Of a stretch of 64,000 bases of DNA, positions 31,410 through 40,147 are shown in pieces. The DNA comes from Geodermatophilaceae bacterium NBWT11 (GTDB taxonomy: Bacteria > Actinomycetota > Actinomycetes > Mycobacteriales > Geodermatophilaceae). The stretch lies in assembly GCA_014218215.1 (NCBI GenBank), contig CP043652.1, positions 2,170,001 through 2,234,000 on the forward strand, read 5' to 3'. Each line of letters opens with the position of its first letter. The stretch's first letter is position 1. The position numbers were made by a program, and so were the translations under genes. Below the pieces are notes generated by a model. That model saw only the letters and a program-made list of their open reading frames with translations, did no database searches and was not told where the DNA came from.

Positions 31410-32215
31410 GGTCTGTCCCCGTTCGGGCTGGTCAGTGGGTCGTGGGTGTTCGCAACGACACCCGCAACCGGATCGTGTGGGGGGCGGGGCACGACCGGGA
31501 GCCGTCGGGCCCACAGCCGGATCCCCTGCCACCGGATCAGCACGGCCACCCACAGGCTCATGAGCGGCCAGCGCAGGAGAGTACGGATCACGACGCCCGT
31601 CGTCGCCGGCCGGGCGCTTCCGGTCAGCGTGGCCACGAAGGGCGTGCGGCCCTCGACCTGGAGCGCCATGGTCACGTGCAGCTGCTCACCGGGACCGGAG
31701 AACCGCATGAGGTAGCGGCCGTCGACGGTGTTGAACGGGGAGACGTAGAAGTCCTTCTCCGCCTGCGCGCGACCGGCCTCGTCGGGGTCGAGCAGGTAGG
31801 CGTGCCGTTCCCCGTAGGTGTTGTGCACCTCGGCGACGATGCAGGCCAGCGACCCGTCGGCCCGGTAGCACCAGTGCGTGGACAGCGGGTTGAACACGTG
31901 CGGCCCGCTGCGCGCGTTGGCCATCATCACCACGCGGGCGACGTCGTCCACACCGTGCAGGGCGGCGAAGCGCACCACGTTGCCCTTCAGCGACGCCGCC
32001 GGGTCGCCGAGGTGGTCGGCGGCCTCGAACCGGGCCGCCCAGCGCAGCCCGCGGGGGAGCCGGGGCAGGTCGTCGAGGTCGACCAGCCACAGGTAGCCGC
32101 CGTACTCGAACCGGTTGCGCAGCGGCCACGAGCGCGTGTGCCCGACCCGGACGTCGTAGAGCGCGGGCACCGTCGTCGGGGCCCAGTCGACGAGCGCGGG
32201 CCGGACGGCGGTCAC
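31406..32215 (-). CDS. DUF1365 family protein
   Basis: A 269-residue protein with the family's opening (PALYDVRVGHTRSWPLRNRF, then YGGYLWLVDLDDLPRLP), the HVFNPLSTHWCYRADGSLAC centre (NPLS-x-HWCY is diagnostic), and DFYVSPFNTVDGRY. DUF1365 has no assigned reaction but almost always accompanies Cfa-type methyltransferases and FAD oxidases, as here, with four-base overlaps on both sides. The C-terminal hydrophobic stretch (LLRWPLMSLWVAVLIRW) may attach it to the membrane. Probably assists a lipid-modifying complex. Confidence 0.92.
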   Translation of the reverse strand: MTAVRPALVDWAPTTVPALYDVRVGHTRSWPLRNRFEYGGYLWLVDLDDLPRLPRGLRWAARFEAADHLGDPAASLKGNVVRFAALHGVDDVARVVMMANARSGPHVFNPLSTHWCYRADGSLACIVAEVHNTYGERHAYLLDPDEAGRAQAEKDFYVSPFNTVDGRYLMRFSGPGEQLHVTMALQVEGRTPFVATLTGSARPATTGVVIRTLLRWPLMSLWVAVLIRWQGIRLWARRLPVVPRPPHDPVAGVVANTHDPLTSPNGDRP

Positions 32216-33525
32216 CAGCCGCTGCCGAGGGACTCCGCGGCCCGCACGCCCGACGCGCAGCCGTCCTCGTGGAAGCCCCAGCCGTGGTACGCCCCGGCGA
32301 ACGCCGTGCGCCCGGTGTTCAGCGCGGGCAGCCGGCGCTGGGCGGCGACCGAGGCCGGGGTGTACTCGGGGTGGTCGTAGACCATCCGGCGCAGCACCGT
32401 GCTCGGGTCGACCTTCTCGGGGGCGTTGAGGGTGACCAGGTAGTCCAGCGGCTCGTCGATGGCGTGCAGCTTGTTCATCCAGTACGTCACCTGGACGGCA
32501 TCGGTGTCGGTGCCACACCCGGGCATCCGGTAGTTCCACGACGCCTTGGCCTCGGCCGCCCGCGGCAGGATCGTCGGGTCGGTGTGCAGCAGCGTCTCGT
32601 TGCGCGAGTAGGAGAAGGCCCCGAGGACGGCGCGCTCGTCGTCGGTCGGGTCGCCGAGGAGGGCGAGGGCCTGGTCGGGGTGCGTGGCGACGACGACGAC
32701 GTCGGCGGCGTGCCGCTCACCGTCGGCGTCGACGAGCTCGACGCCGTCCACGTGCCGGGTCAGCGAGGTGACGCCGCTGCCGGTGCGCACCGCGGTCAGG
32801 CCCTTGGCGGCCTTCTCCACGTAGGCGCGCGAGCCGCCGGTGACGGTGCGCCACTGGGGCGAGCCGGTCACCGAGAGCATCCCGTGGTTGGCCAGGAACC
32901 GGAACAGGTAGACGGCCGGGTACTGCAGCGAGAGCCCGGTGCCCGAGGACCAGACGCAGCTCACGACCGGGATCATGAAGTGCCGGACGAAGTAGTCGGA
33001 GTACCCGCCGAGGGCCAGGAACGCGCCCAGGGTCAGGCCGTCGAACTCGCTCGTCCCACCCGCGCCGCGCTCGTGGTCGGCGCCGGCCAGGTCGAGCAGC
33101 CGGTGGGCCTGGCGGTGGAACTTCTTCACCTCGACGAGCATCCGCAGGTAGGCCGGGTTGGCCAGCTGCTTCTTCTGCGCGAAGACGCCCTTCATGCCGC
33201 GGGCGCCGGCGTACTCGAGCCCGCAGCCCTCGCAGACGATGGACATGCTCATCTCGGTGGGCTGGGTGGCCACGCCGAGCTCGGCGAAGAGCTTGAGCAG
33301 GTTCGGGTAGGTGCGCTCGTTGTGCACGATGAAGCCGGTGTCGATGGGCACGACCCGGTCGTCGGGGGTCGCGACGTCGTGGGTGTGGGCGTGCCCGCCG
33401 AGCCGGTCGTCGGTCTCGAACAGCGTCACGTCGTGGGTGCGCTGCAGCAGGTGCGCCGCGGTCAACCCGGAGACACCGGAGCCGACGACGGCCGCGGTGG
33501 GCCGGTCCATCGCCGCGGCGGTCAC
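32212..33525 (-). CDS. FAD-dependent NAD(P)-binding amine-oxidase-like oxidoreductase
   Basis: A 437-residue flavoprotein. The FAD dinucleotide site VVGSGVSGLTAAHLLQ at about residues 13-28 is followed by LFETDDRLGGHAHTH, the RLGG amine-oxidase signature. TGFIVHNERTYPNLLKLF and the C-terminal FAGAYHGWGFHEDG are hallmarks of the oxidoreductase that accompanies DUF1365 and Cfa. It likely oxidises or desaturates the modified acyl chain or its precursor. The GTG at 33525 overlaps the stop of the small membrane-protein gene; an ATG 15 bases downstream (33510) is an alternative start. Second gene of a four-gene operon. Confidence 0.92.
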   Translation of the reverse strand: MTAAAMDRPTAAVVGSGVSGLTAAHLLQRTHDVTLFETDDRLGGHAHTHDVATPDDRVVPIDTGFIVHNERTYPNLLKLFAELGVATQPTEMSMSIVCEGCGLEYAGARGMKGVFAQKKQLANPAYLRMLVEVKKFHRQAHRLLDLAGADHERGAGGTSEFDGLTLGAFLALGGYSDYFVRHFMIPVVSCVWSSGTGLSLQYPAVYLFRFLANHGMLSVTGSPQWRTVTGGSRAYVEKAAKGLTAVRTGSGVTSLTRHVDGVELVDADGERHAADVVVVATHPDQALALLGDPTDDERAVLGAFSYSRNETLLHTDPTILPRAAEAKASWNYRMPGCGTDTDAVQVTYWMNKLHAIDEPLDYLVTLNAPEKVDPSTVLRRMVYDHPEYTPASVAAQRRLPALNTGRTAFAGAYHGWGFHEDGCASGVRAAESLGSGW

Positions 33526-33875
33526 TTGCCCGCGCCCTTCAGGGAGACCGCGCAGAGCGCGGCGTAGCCGAGGGCCACGGCCAGCGACTTGGCCTTCTTG
33601 TCCCCGGTCGGGGCGTTGAGCCCGAAGGAGACGGCGTCGGTGAGGTCGGAGACGATCCGCATCACCGTGGCGGCCTGCAGCTGCGGGCCCGCGGGGGCGA
33701 CGGTCATCGCCAGCCCGATCGCGACGTCCCGCGCGCCGAGGGAGTGGTGCAGCGTGCGCAGCGCGACCGAGGGCTTCCCGAGTCCTGCGGCGTTCCCGTA
33801 CAGGTCGGTCTTGACGAACTCCAGGACGCCGAAACCGGCGGTGGCGACACCGAGCACACGGGACAGGACGGGCAT
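33522..33875 (-). CDS. Small membrane protein, first gene of lipid-modification operon
   Basis: A 117-residue protein with three or four hydrophobic segments: the N-terminal VLGVATAGFGVLEFV, a middle DVAIGLAMTVAPAGPQ and the terminal SLAVALGYAALCAVSLKG. The helix between, AATVMRIVSDLTDAVSFGLN, has a conserved-looking polar face. It resembles small DUF4267-like inner-membrane proteins but I cannot name the family with certainty. It overlaps the FAD-oxidase gene by four bases, so it is part of the operon and may anchor the pathway at the membrane. The ATG at 33875 begins MPVLSRVLG. Confidence 0.75.
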   Translation of the reverse strand: MPVLSRVLGVATAGFGVLEFVKTDLYGNAAGLGKPSVALRTLHHSLGARDVAIGLAMTVAPAGPQLQAATVMRIVSDLTDAVSFGLNAPTGDKKAKSLAVALGYAALCAVSLKGAGK

Positions 33876-33937
33876 CTTCTACTCCTCGGCAGGCGGAGGT
33901 GCGGATCGCACCGGGCCTCACCCCGAGGAGCTGGTCG

Positions 33938-34627
33938 TCACAGCGGGACGGCCAGGCCCTCCGGGCTCGGTTGCTGGAGGGCGTTCGTGACGTCGTCCCG
34001 CATCGGTTCGAGGCCGGTGCCGGCCAGCACGATGTCACGGGCGAAGGCGTGCCAGCGGTGGGCCCGCCGCAGCATGGTGTGCCCGCCCGGGGTGGTGAAG
34101 CGGGCGACGCGGGCTCCGGCGCGCCGGGCACGAACGGCGAAGTCCGCGCTGAGCCGGGCCGGCACCCACCGGTCGGCCGACCCGTGCAGGATCGCCACCG
34201 TCTGCCCACGCAGCTGCATGACCGGCTCACCCGGCGGGGTCCAGGGGGCCAGCGCGCAGACGGCGGTGACCTGCGGGTCCCCACCGGCCTTGAGCGCCGC
34301 GCGACCGCCCATCGAGTGCCCGACGAGCACGATCGGCACGTCCTTGCCGACGTCGTCCCGCAGGGCGTCGATCGACCACTGCACGTCCTGGTAGGCGTCG
34401 GCGGCCTCGCCGTTCCACCCCGCGACCCGGTAGCGCACCAGCGCCGTCTGGATGCCCCGGTCGCCCAGGTCGTTGCGGACGAACTGCTCGAAGGCCCGGA
34501 TCCGGACCAGCGACAGCGCCTTCTCCTTCGGCGGGGCGATGCTCGACGCCGTCCCGCCGTGACAGAACAGGGCGATGCCGCGGGTCTCGCCGTCGACGGG
34601 GTGGCGCTCGAGCTGGGGGTCGGTCAC
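33938..34627 (-). CDS. Alpha/beta hydrolase
   Basis: A 229-residue alpha/beta-fold hydrolase. The oxyanion strand IALFCHGGTAS is near residue 18, the nucleophile elbow VLVGHSMGGRAAL (G-x-S-x-G with Ser) near residue 105, an Asp in ILHGSADRWVPA, and His in TTPGGHTMLRR complete the triad. No lid domain is obvious, so the substrate is probably small or an ester exposed on a polymer. It follows a small membrane-protein gene in the same direction by 40 bases and precedes the lipid operon by 62 bases; whether it joins that operon is unclear. Confidence 0.88.
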   Translation of the reverse strand: MTDPQLERHPVDGETRGIALFCHGGTASSIAPPKEKALSLVRIRAFEQFVRNDLGDRGIQTALVRYRVAGWNGEAADAYQDVQWSIDALRDDVGKDVPIVLVGHSMGGRAALKAGGDPQVTAVCALAPWTPPGEPVMQLRGQTVAILHGSADRWVPARLSADFAVRARRAGARVARFTTPGGHTMLRRAHRWHAFARDIVLAGTGLEPMRDDVTNALQQPSPEGLAVPL

Positions 34628-34667
34628 GTGCGTCCTTCGGATCGGGGGTGCCGAGCGGATGGAGCGG

Positions 34668-34865
34668 TCAGCGGCGGCGACCGCGCAGCTTGGCCGCGCC
34701 GTTCTCGGCCAGGTCGCCGGCCTTGATCAGGTTCTTGCTGATCGCCGACGGGCCGTTCTTCGACTCGAGCTTCCGACCGAGGGAGCGCAGCACCCGGGTG
34801 CCCAGCGGCACGAGGACGGTGAGCAGGAGGTACATGCGGATGCGCCGGGAGATGAAGAGCCACAT
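34668..34865 (-). CDS. Small basic membrane protein of unknown function
   Basis: A 65-residue protein: an N-terminal amphipathic/hydrophobic helix (WLFISRRIRMYLLLTVLVPLG) followed by a lysine/arginine-rich, probably cytoplasmic tail (SLGRKLESKNGPSAISKNL). The ATG at 34865 and length resemble short actinomycete membrane-associated proteins with no assigned role. It lies between a CurA-like reductase gene and the hydrolase gene on the same strand, with spacings of 30 and 40 bases, so it is probably co-transcribed with them. Confidence 0.7.
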   Translation of the reverse strand: MWLFISRRIRMYLLLTVLVPLGTRVLRSLGRKLESKNGPSAISKNLIKAGDLAENGAAKLRGRRR

Positions 34866-34895
34866 GGGGTCCTCACTTCCCGGCGCACCCGGTGC

Positions 34896-35918
34896 TCAAC
34901 CGGCGTCGGGTGAGAGACGCACGACCATCTTCCCGGTGTTGCCGCCGCGCAGGAGGTCCAGGAAGGCCGGGACGGCGTCGTCCAGCCCGTCGCGGAGGGT
35001 CTCCCGGGCCTGCAGCTCGCCCGAGCGCAGCCAGCCGGTGACGGTCTCGACGAACTGCGGACGCAGGTCGGTGTGGTCCCCGACGATGAACCCGCGCAGG
35101 CTCAGCCGCTTGCCCACCACCAGGAACATGTTGTCCGGCCCGGGGGCGGGCGTGGTGGCGTTGTAGCCGGAGATCGCCCCGCACAGCGCGGCCCGGCCGT
35201 GCTCGCGGAAGGAGGCCAGTGCGGCCTCCAGGTGGTCCCCGCCCACGTTGTCGAAGAAGACGTCGATGCCCTGCGGAGCGGCCTGTGCGAGCAGGTCGCG
35301 CACCGGGCCGTCGTGGTAGTCGAAGCCGCCGGTGAAGCCGAGCTCCTCGGTGATCCAGCGGACCTTCTCCGGCGTCCCGGCGCTGCCGACGACGCTGTTC
35401 GCACCGCTCAGCCGCGCGAACTGGCCGACCAGGCTGCCCACGGCGCCGGCGGCCCCGGAGACGAAGACGTCGTCCCCGGCGCGGAAGTCGGCCAGCCGGA
35501 ACAGCCCGGCCCAGGCGGTGAGCCCGGGCATGCCGAGCACCCCGAGGTGCCAGGTCAGCGGCACGCCGTCCAGCTCGGGCAGCACGCTGACCAGCGTGTC
35601 GTCGAGCACCGCGGTGTCGCGCCAGCCGGCGTTGTGCAGCACCAGTGCGCCCTCGGGCACCCGCTGCGAGCGGGACTGCACGACCCGCCCGACGGTGCCG
35701 CCCTGCATGGTCTCGCCGACCTCCCAGGCCGGGGCGTAGCTGGGGCCGGCGTTCATCCGGCCGCGCATGTAGGGGTCCACGCTCATCGCGGCGTTGGCCA
35801 CCACGACCTGGCCCTCGGTCGGGTCGGGGCGCTGCAGCTCGACGGTGCGGAAGTCGTCGGGGGTGGGCTCGCCGTGCGGACGGGCGGCCAGCTGGACCTC
35901 GCGGGTGGTGATCGGCAT
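34896..35918 (-). CDS. curA: NADP-dependent enone reductase of the CurA type
   Basis: A 340-residue medium-chain reductase without zinc. The N terminus ([18 protein letters not shown], then [11 protein letters not shown]) is diagnostic of the CurA/leukotriene-B4 dehydrogenase branch. [19 protein letters not shown] holds the NADPH-binding AAGAVG motif, and [17 protein letters not shown] is the conserved FDNVGG. It reduces carbon-carbon double bonds of enals and enones such as curcumin, protecting against electrophiles. The ATG start at 35918 is divergent from msrA, another protective gene, with 73 bases between starts; shared oxidative-stress control is possible. Confidence 0.9.
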   Translation of the reverse strand: MPITTREVQLAARPHGEPTPDDFRTVELQRPDPTEGQVVVANAAMSVDPYMRGRMNAGPSYAPAWEVGETMQGGTVGRVVQSRSQRVPEGALVLHNAGWRDTAVLDDTLVSVLPELDGVPLTWHLGVLGMPGLTAWAGLFRLADFRAGDDVFVSGAAGAVGSLVGQFARLSGANSVVGSAGTPEKVRWITEELGFTGGFDYHDGPVRDLLAQAAPQGIDVFFDNVGGDHLEAALASFREHGRAALCGAISGYNATTPAPGPDNMFLVVGKRLSLRGFIVGDHTDLRPQFVETVTGWLRSGELQARETLRDGLDDAVPAFLDLLRGGNTGKMVVRLSPDAG

Positions 35919-35991
35919 GTCCGGTGCAGGGCCGCCGGGGCCCCGGATGTTCCCGCTGCCGCGGGTTGCGGGGCCGTCCTACATTCGGGGC

Positions 35992-36648
35992 ATGTCGTTC
36001 TTCTCCCGCGCCAAGACGCAGGCGGTCACCGCGGAGGACGCCCTGCCGGGCCGGTCCCAGGTGCTGCCGCACATCCCCGAGCTCCACGCCGTCAACGGCA
36101 ACCGGATCCAGCCCCCCTTCCCCGACGGGATGCAGACCGCCGTCTTCGGCGCCGGCTGCTTCTGGGGCGTGGAGAAGGTCTTCTGGCAGCACCCGGGCGT
36201 GTACTCGACCGCCGCGGGCTACGCCGGTGGCCACACCCCCAACCCCACGTACGAGGAGGTCTGCTCGGCGCGCACCGGGCACACCGAGGTCGTGCTGGTG
36301 GTCTTCGACCCCGCCGTCGTCTCCTACGACGTGCTGCTCAAGGAGTTCTGGGAGGAGCACGACCCCACCCAGGGCATGCGCCAGGGCAACGACATCGGCA
36401 CCCAGTACCGGTCGGCGGTCTACTACACGACCCCCGAGCAGCAGGCTGCCGCCGAGGCCTCCAAGGACCAGTACCAGGCCCGGTTGACCGCCGCCGGCTA
36501 CGGCGAGATCACCACCGAGATCCTGCCGCTGGGCGAGTTCTTCTACGCCGAGGACTACCACCAGCAGTACCTCTACAAGGTGCCCAACGGCTACTGCCCG
36601 GTCAACGGCACCGGCGTCTCCTGCCCGGTGGGCCTCACCGGCGTCTGA
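35992..36648 (+). CDS. msrA: Peptide-methionine (S)-S-oxide reductase
   Basis: A 218-residue Msr[17 protein letters not shown] holds the catalytic Cys; [16 protein letters not shown] and [12 protein letters not shown] are the substrate-binding loops; resolving Cys residues lie in [13 protein letters not shown]. An N-terminal extension of about 45 residues ([20 protein letters not shown]) is typical of the longer actinobacterial enzymes. It repairs oxidised methionine using thioredoxin. TACATT six bases before the ATG and no Shine-Dalgarno indicate a leaderless transcript. A palindromic repeat (36665-36723) lies just after the stop. Confidence 0.95.
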   Translation: MSFFSRAKTQAVTAEDALPGRSQVLPHIPELHAVNGNRIQPPFPDGMQTAVFGAGCFWGVEKVFWQHPGVYSTAAGYAGGHTPNPTYEEVCSARTGHTEVVLVVFDPAVVSYDVLLKEFWEEHDPTQGMRQGNDIGTQYRSAVYYTTPEQQAAAEASKDQYQARLTAAGYGEITTEILPLGEFFYAEDYHQQYLYKVPNGYCPVNGTGVSCPVGLTGV

Positions 36649-36664
36649 GCCCCCGGAGCAGCGT

Positions 36665-36723
36665 GGATCAGGTGACCTGATCCAAGCCTGGCCGCCCCCA
36701 CCAACGCTGGTGAGGGCGGCCAG
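36665..36723. repeat. Intergenic palindromic element (second copy)
   Basis: GGATCAGGT-G-ACCTGATCC (36665-36683, perfect) followed by CTGGCCGCCCCCACCA (36688-36703), ACGC loop and TGGTGAGGGCGGCCAG (36708-36723), 16-bp arms with one mismatch. The same two parts, in the same order, occur in frame within ykoD (16421-16509). It follows msrA by 16 bases and could also terminate it. Confidence 0.82.
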
Positions 36724-36776
36724 TCGTTCGTGAGGGCGGACGGCGGTCGTGGGGACGACGACCGGCGTGGGGGACA

Positions 36777-37910
36777 GTGGACGACGTGTCCGACCCCTTC
36801 TTCGACCAGCTCCGCCGCGAACCCGACGTCGAGGCCCCGGACCTGGTGGCCGTCGACGCCACCGACCGGCTCCTCCTCGACGAGGCCGCTGAGCTGATCG
36901 CCGCCCACCCGGACGCCCTCGTCACGATCGACGACGCGCACGGCGCGCTGACCCTCGGCGCGATCGCGCTGCACGGGGCCACCGGTGTCCGGGCCCACCA
37001 GGACCTGCGGGTCGCCGAGCGGGCGCTGGACGCCAACGCCGAGCGCACCGGGACCACGGGCTTCACCCACCACGCGCTCGACGCCGACCTCCTCCGCGGC
37101 GCGACGGTCGTGCTGGTGCAGGCGCCCAAGGGCCTGGACGCCCTCCGGGAGATCGCCGAGACCGTCGCGCGGCACGCCGACCCCGAGGTGACGCTGCTGG
37201 TCGGCGGCCGGGTCAAGCACATGACGAAGGCGATGAACGACGTCCTCGGGGACTCGTTCGGGCACGTGCACGCCACCCTCGCCCGGCAGAAGTCCCGGGT
37301 GCTCGTGGCCCGGGAGCCCCGGCCCGGGGACAGCAGCTTCCCCCGCCGCCAGGAGCACGCCGACCTGGGGATCGCCGTCCTCGCGCACGGTGCGGCGTTC
37401 GCCGGCACCAAGGTCGACATCGGCACCCGCTCGCTGCTGAGGGCGTTGCCCGGGACAGGCTCGGGGACGGCGGTGGACCTCGGCTGCGGCACCGGCGTGC
37501 TCGGCGTCGTCCTGGCCCGCGCCGGGTACGACGTGCTGGCGTCGGACGCCTCGGCGGCCGCGGTCGCGTCCGCCCAGGCCACCGTCGAGGCCAACGGGGT
37601 CGCCGACCGGGTCACCGTCGTCCGGGACGACGCGCTGGACGGCGTCGAGGACGCCAGCGTCGACCTCGTCGTCCTGAACCCGCCGTTCCACCTGGGCGTC
37701 GCGGTGCACACCGGCGCGGCGGAGCGCCTGTTCGACGCCGCGGCCCGGGTGCTGCGCCCCGGCGGCGAGCTGTGGTGCGTCTACAACTCGCACCTGCCGC
37801 ACCGGCAGACGCTGCAGCAGACGGTCGGACCGACCCGTCAGCTCTCCCGCGACCCGAAGTTCACGGTGACCGCGTCGACCAAGCGCGGCGGCATCCACCG
37901 CGTCGCGTGA
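36777..37910 (+). CDS. RsmC/RlmG-type class I SAM methyltransferase
   Basis: A 377-residue protein of two related halves: an N-terminal degenerate methyltransferase-like half and a C-terminal catalytic one with the SAM motif [17 protein letters not shown] and the N-PP-F/Y motif [10 protein letters not shown], which marks N2-guanine methylation of RNA. This layout is that of RsmC (16S G1207) and RlmG (23S G1835) enzymes; which site is modified is not clear. The C-terminal KRGGIHRVA is also typical. GTG 36777 was chosen; a second GTG follows three codons later. Its stop abuts the stop of the convergent phosphoribosyltransferase gene. Confidence 0.88.
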   Translation: MDDVSDPFFDQLRREPDVEAPDLVAVDATDRLLLDEAAELIAAHPDALVTIDDAHGALTLGAIALHGATGVRAHQDLRVAERALDANAERTGTTGFTHHALDADLLRGATVVLVQAPKGLDALREIAETVARHADPEVTLLVGGRVKHMTKAMNDVLGDSFGHVHATLARQKSRVLVAREPRPGDSSFPRRQEHADLGIAVLAHGAAFAGTKVDIGTRSLLRALPGTGSGTAVDLGCGTGVLGVVLARAGYDVLASDASAAAVASAQATVEANGVADRVTVVRDDALDGVEDASVDLVVLNPPFHLGVAVHTGAAERLFDAAARVLRPGGELWCVYNSHLPHRQTLQQTVGPTRQLSRDPKFTVTASTKRGGIHRVA

Positions 37911-38408
37911 TCAGTGGGCGAGGCCGCCGCGGCGGTTGACGACCGGGGGCTGCACCGACCAGGGGAAGTCGATCCAGGCGTCGGTGCGCTTCCAGACGTA
38001 GTCGCACGTCACCACCGAGCGGGGCTTCTCGTAGACCACCGCGGACCGCACCTCGGCGACGTAGCCGGCGCAGAAGTCGCGGACCAGCTCGAGGGTCTTG
38101 CCGGTGTCGGCGACGTCGTCGGCGATGAGCACGTTGGCCCCGGTGAGGTCGACCCGGTCCAGGGTCGGCGGCAGCACCACCGGCAGGTCCAGCCGCTCGT
38201 CCACGCCGGTGTAGAACTCCACGTTCATCACGAAGATGTTCTTCACGTCCAGGGCGTAGCCCAGCGCCCCGCCCAGGAACAGCCCACCGCGGGCGATCGC
38301 CAGGATGAGGTCGGGCTCGTAGCCGTCGTCGGCGACCTGCTGGGCGAGCTCGCGCCCCGCCGTCCCGAACGTCTCGTAGGTCAGGGTCTCCCGCTCGGGC
38401 GCTGTCAC
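37911..38408 (-). CDS. Phosphoribosyltransferase (purine type)
   Basis: A 165-residue type I phosphoribosyltransferase. The PRPP-binding loop VLIADDVADTGKTLEL is intact, and an N-terminal LAIARGGLFLGGALGYAL supplies the phosphate loop. The C-terminal hood (DAWIDFPWSVQP) resembles xanthine/guanine phosphoribosyltransferases, which end in W-I-x-F-P-W. It salvages a purine base to its nucleotide. Ten bases separate it from the uricase gene on the same strand, which fits a purine-handling cluster (urate degradation plus base salvage). Confidence 0.88.
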   Translation of the reverse strand: MTAPERETLTYETFGTAGRELAQQVADDGYEPDLILAIARGGLFLGGALGYALDVKNIFVMNVEFYTGVDERLDLPVVLPPTLDRVDLTGANVLIADDVADTGKTLELVRDFCAGYVAEVRSAVVYEKPRSVVTCDYVWKRTDAWIDFPWSVQPPVVNRRGGLAH

Positions 38409-38418
38409 GTCGGTGATC

Positions 38419-39309
38419 TCAGCAGAAGCCCGGGGTGCCCTGCCAGGCGACCTCGGCAGGGGCGACGTCGTCGCGCAGCACCTGGCCCTCGATGAGGCCG
38501 TAGGGCCGGTCGTCGGCGTGGTAGACGACGTCGGGGTTGTCCAGGCCGAAGGCCGAGAGGTCCTGCAGGAAGTGGTGCTTGTTGGGCATCGACATCCGCA
38601 CCTCGGCGACCTCGGGCACGGTCTCCAGGACGGCGGACCCCATAGCGAACAGGGTCTGCTGCAGGGCGAGGGAGTGCGTGCCGGCGAAGGCCTCCAGCAG
38701 CGTCGTCCGCACGGTGTCGTAGACGCCGTTCCAGTCCAGGTCGGTGCCCACGTAGCGCCAGCGGGCGGTCACCGCGGTGGCCAGGATCCGCTCCCGGGTC
38801 TCGGCCAGGGTCGTGTACGCATCGCGCGGGAAACCCCAGAACTCCGATCCGGTGGACTTCAGGACGACGAGGTCGGTGAGCCCGGCCACGACGTGCCGCT
38901 CGTCGCCGTCGGCGGTGACGACGGCGGTGCGCACCTCGCCACCGGCCTTGCGGAACGCGTGGTCGTGCGGGGTCCCGCCGACGGCGATCCGGTCCCAGCC
39001 GTAGGACTCCACGGCTACCCGGGCGCCGGTGACCCAGTCGTAGGACCCGGCGAAGTGGCCGGCCAGCCGCAGCCCGAACTCCTCGGGGGAGGCGATGCCG
39101 TCCCGGGCGAACGCGAAGACGGTGTTCTTCTGCGCGTCGGTGGTGAGCACGTGGGCGTTGTCGCCGGTCAGGTGCGCGTCGGCGAAGTCACCGCGCAGGG
39201 CCGAGCTGACGTTGAGGTCCATCAGGGTGTGCCGGGGGGTGGAGCGGTCGACCGCGACCACCCGCACCTCGGCCTTCCCGTACTGGTTGGGTCCGAGCAC
39301 GATCGCCAT
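38419..39309 (-). CDS. pucL: Urate oxidase (factor-independent uricase)
   Basis: A 296-residue uricase with the tandem T-fold of cofactor-free enzymes. LGPNQYGKAEVRVVAV carries the catalytic Lys, TTDAQKNTVFAFARD the catalytic Thr (motif T-D-x-x-K-N-T), FAVNSSS-like region is represented by LNVSSALRG, and the C terminus has MSMPNKHHFLQDL with the NKH signature. It oxidises urate with O2 to 5-hydroxyisourate and H2O2. The next steps are encoded just upstream (HIU hydrolase, OHCU decarboxylase). GGAGAGG lies ten bases before the ATG. No catalase is adjacent to handle the peroxide. Confidence 0.95.
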   Translation of the reverse strand: MAIVLGPNQYGKAEVRVVAVDRSTPRHTLMDLNVSSALRGDFADAHLTGDNAHVLTTDAQKNTVFAFARDGIASPEEFGLRLAGHFAGSYDWVTGARVAVESYGWDRIAVGGTPHDHAFRKAGGEVRTAVVTADGDERHVVAGLTDLVVLKSTGSEFWGFPRDAYTTLAETRERILATAVTARWRYVGTDLDWNGVYDTVRTTLLEAFAGTHSLALQQTLFAMGSAVLETVPEVAEVRMSMPNKHHFLQDLSAFGLDNPDVVYHADDRPYGLIEGQVLRDDVAPAEVAWQGTPGFC

Positions 39310-39357
39310 GCGCGCAGCCTCTCCGATCGGTGTTGCCGTGGTGTTGCACGTGGAACG

Positions 39358-39819
39358 TCAGTGCAGCGGGACGTCCCGGCCTCGCTCGGCCTCGGGCCGG
39401 GGCCCGGTGATCCGCCGGTCGGCCTCGGTGATCGGCACGTCGTTGATGCTCGCCTCGCGCCGGCGCATCAGGCCCTGCTCGTCGAACTCCCACAGCTCGT
39501 TGCCGTAGCTGCGCCACCACTGCCCGTCGGCTTCGTGCCACTCGTACTGGAACCGGACGGCGATCCGGTCCTCGGTGAACGACCACAGGCTCTTGCGCAG
39601 CGCGTAGTCGAGCTCGCGCGCCCACTTCTCGGTGAGGAACGCGACCACCTCGGCCCGACCGGTCAGGAACCGGTCGCGGTTCCGCCAGACGGTGTCCTCG
39701 GTGTAGGCCAGGCTCACCCGCTGCGGGTCGCGGCTGTTCCAGGCGTCCTCGGCGGCCTGCACCTTGGCGGCGGCGCTGTCGGCGTCGAAGGGCGGGAAGG
39801 GCGGGCGGGGTGTGCTCAC
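39358..39819 (-). CDS. DUF1348 (NTF2-like) protein in urate cluster
   Basis: A 153-residue SnoaL/NTF2-like barrel protein. [23 protein letters not shown] and [19 protein letters not shown], then [21 protein letters not shown], are the signatures of DUF1348. Reaction unknown. Its insertion between uricase and HIU hydrolase, ten bases from the latter and with the same direction, suggests a part in purine catabolism or disposal of an unstable intermediate; that is inference from place only. The GTG at 39819 starts [12 protein letters not shown]. Confidence 0.88.
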   Translation of the reverse strand: MSTPRPPFPPFDADSAAAKVQAAEDAWNSRDPQRVSLAYTEDTVWRNRDRFLTGRAEVVAFLTEKWARELDYALRKSLWSFTEDRIAVRFQYEWHEADGQWWRSYGNELWEFDEQGLMRRREASINDVPITEADRRITGPRPEAERGRDVPLH

Positions 39820-39829
39820 GGGTGGGTCC

Positions 39830-40147
39830 TCAGCTTCCGCGGTAGGTGCTGAACGCGAACGGCGACAGCAGCAGGGGCACGTGGTGGTGCGCGGCCGGGT
39901 CGAGGACGGCGAACTCCAGGGTCACCGACGGGTAGAACGTCTCCCGGCCCTGCTCGGCGAACCAGGCGCCGGTCCCGAACACCACCCGGTGGGTGCCCGC
40001 GCCGGTGTCCCGGTCGGCCAGCCGGAACCGGCCGTCGGCGTCCGTCACGCCCTCGGCGAGCAGCTGGTCGCCCTCGAACAGCTGCACCACCATCCCGGCG
40101 GCGGGCCGCCCGAGGACGGCGTCCAGCACGTGCGTGGAGACGCTCAC
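39830..40147 (-). CDS. pucM: 5-hydroxyisourate hydrolase (transthyretin-like)
   Basis: A 105-residue HIUase. [19 protein letters not shown] has the N-terminal catalytic His and family start; the middle His in [15 protein letters not shown] and the terminal tetrapeptide YRGS, the transthyretin-family signature, are present. It opens 5-hydroxyisourate to OHCU, the step after uricase. The GTG at 40147 overlaps the stop of the OHCU decarboxylase gene (GTGA). Cytoplasmic tetramer expected from the family. Confidence 0.95.
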   Translation of the reverse strand: MSVSTHVLDAVLGRPAAGMVVQLFEGDQLLAEGVTDADGRFRLADRDTGAGTHRVVFGTGAWFAEQGRETFYPSVTLEFAVLDPAAHHHVPLLLSPFAFSTYRGS

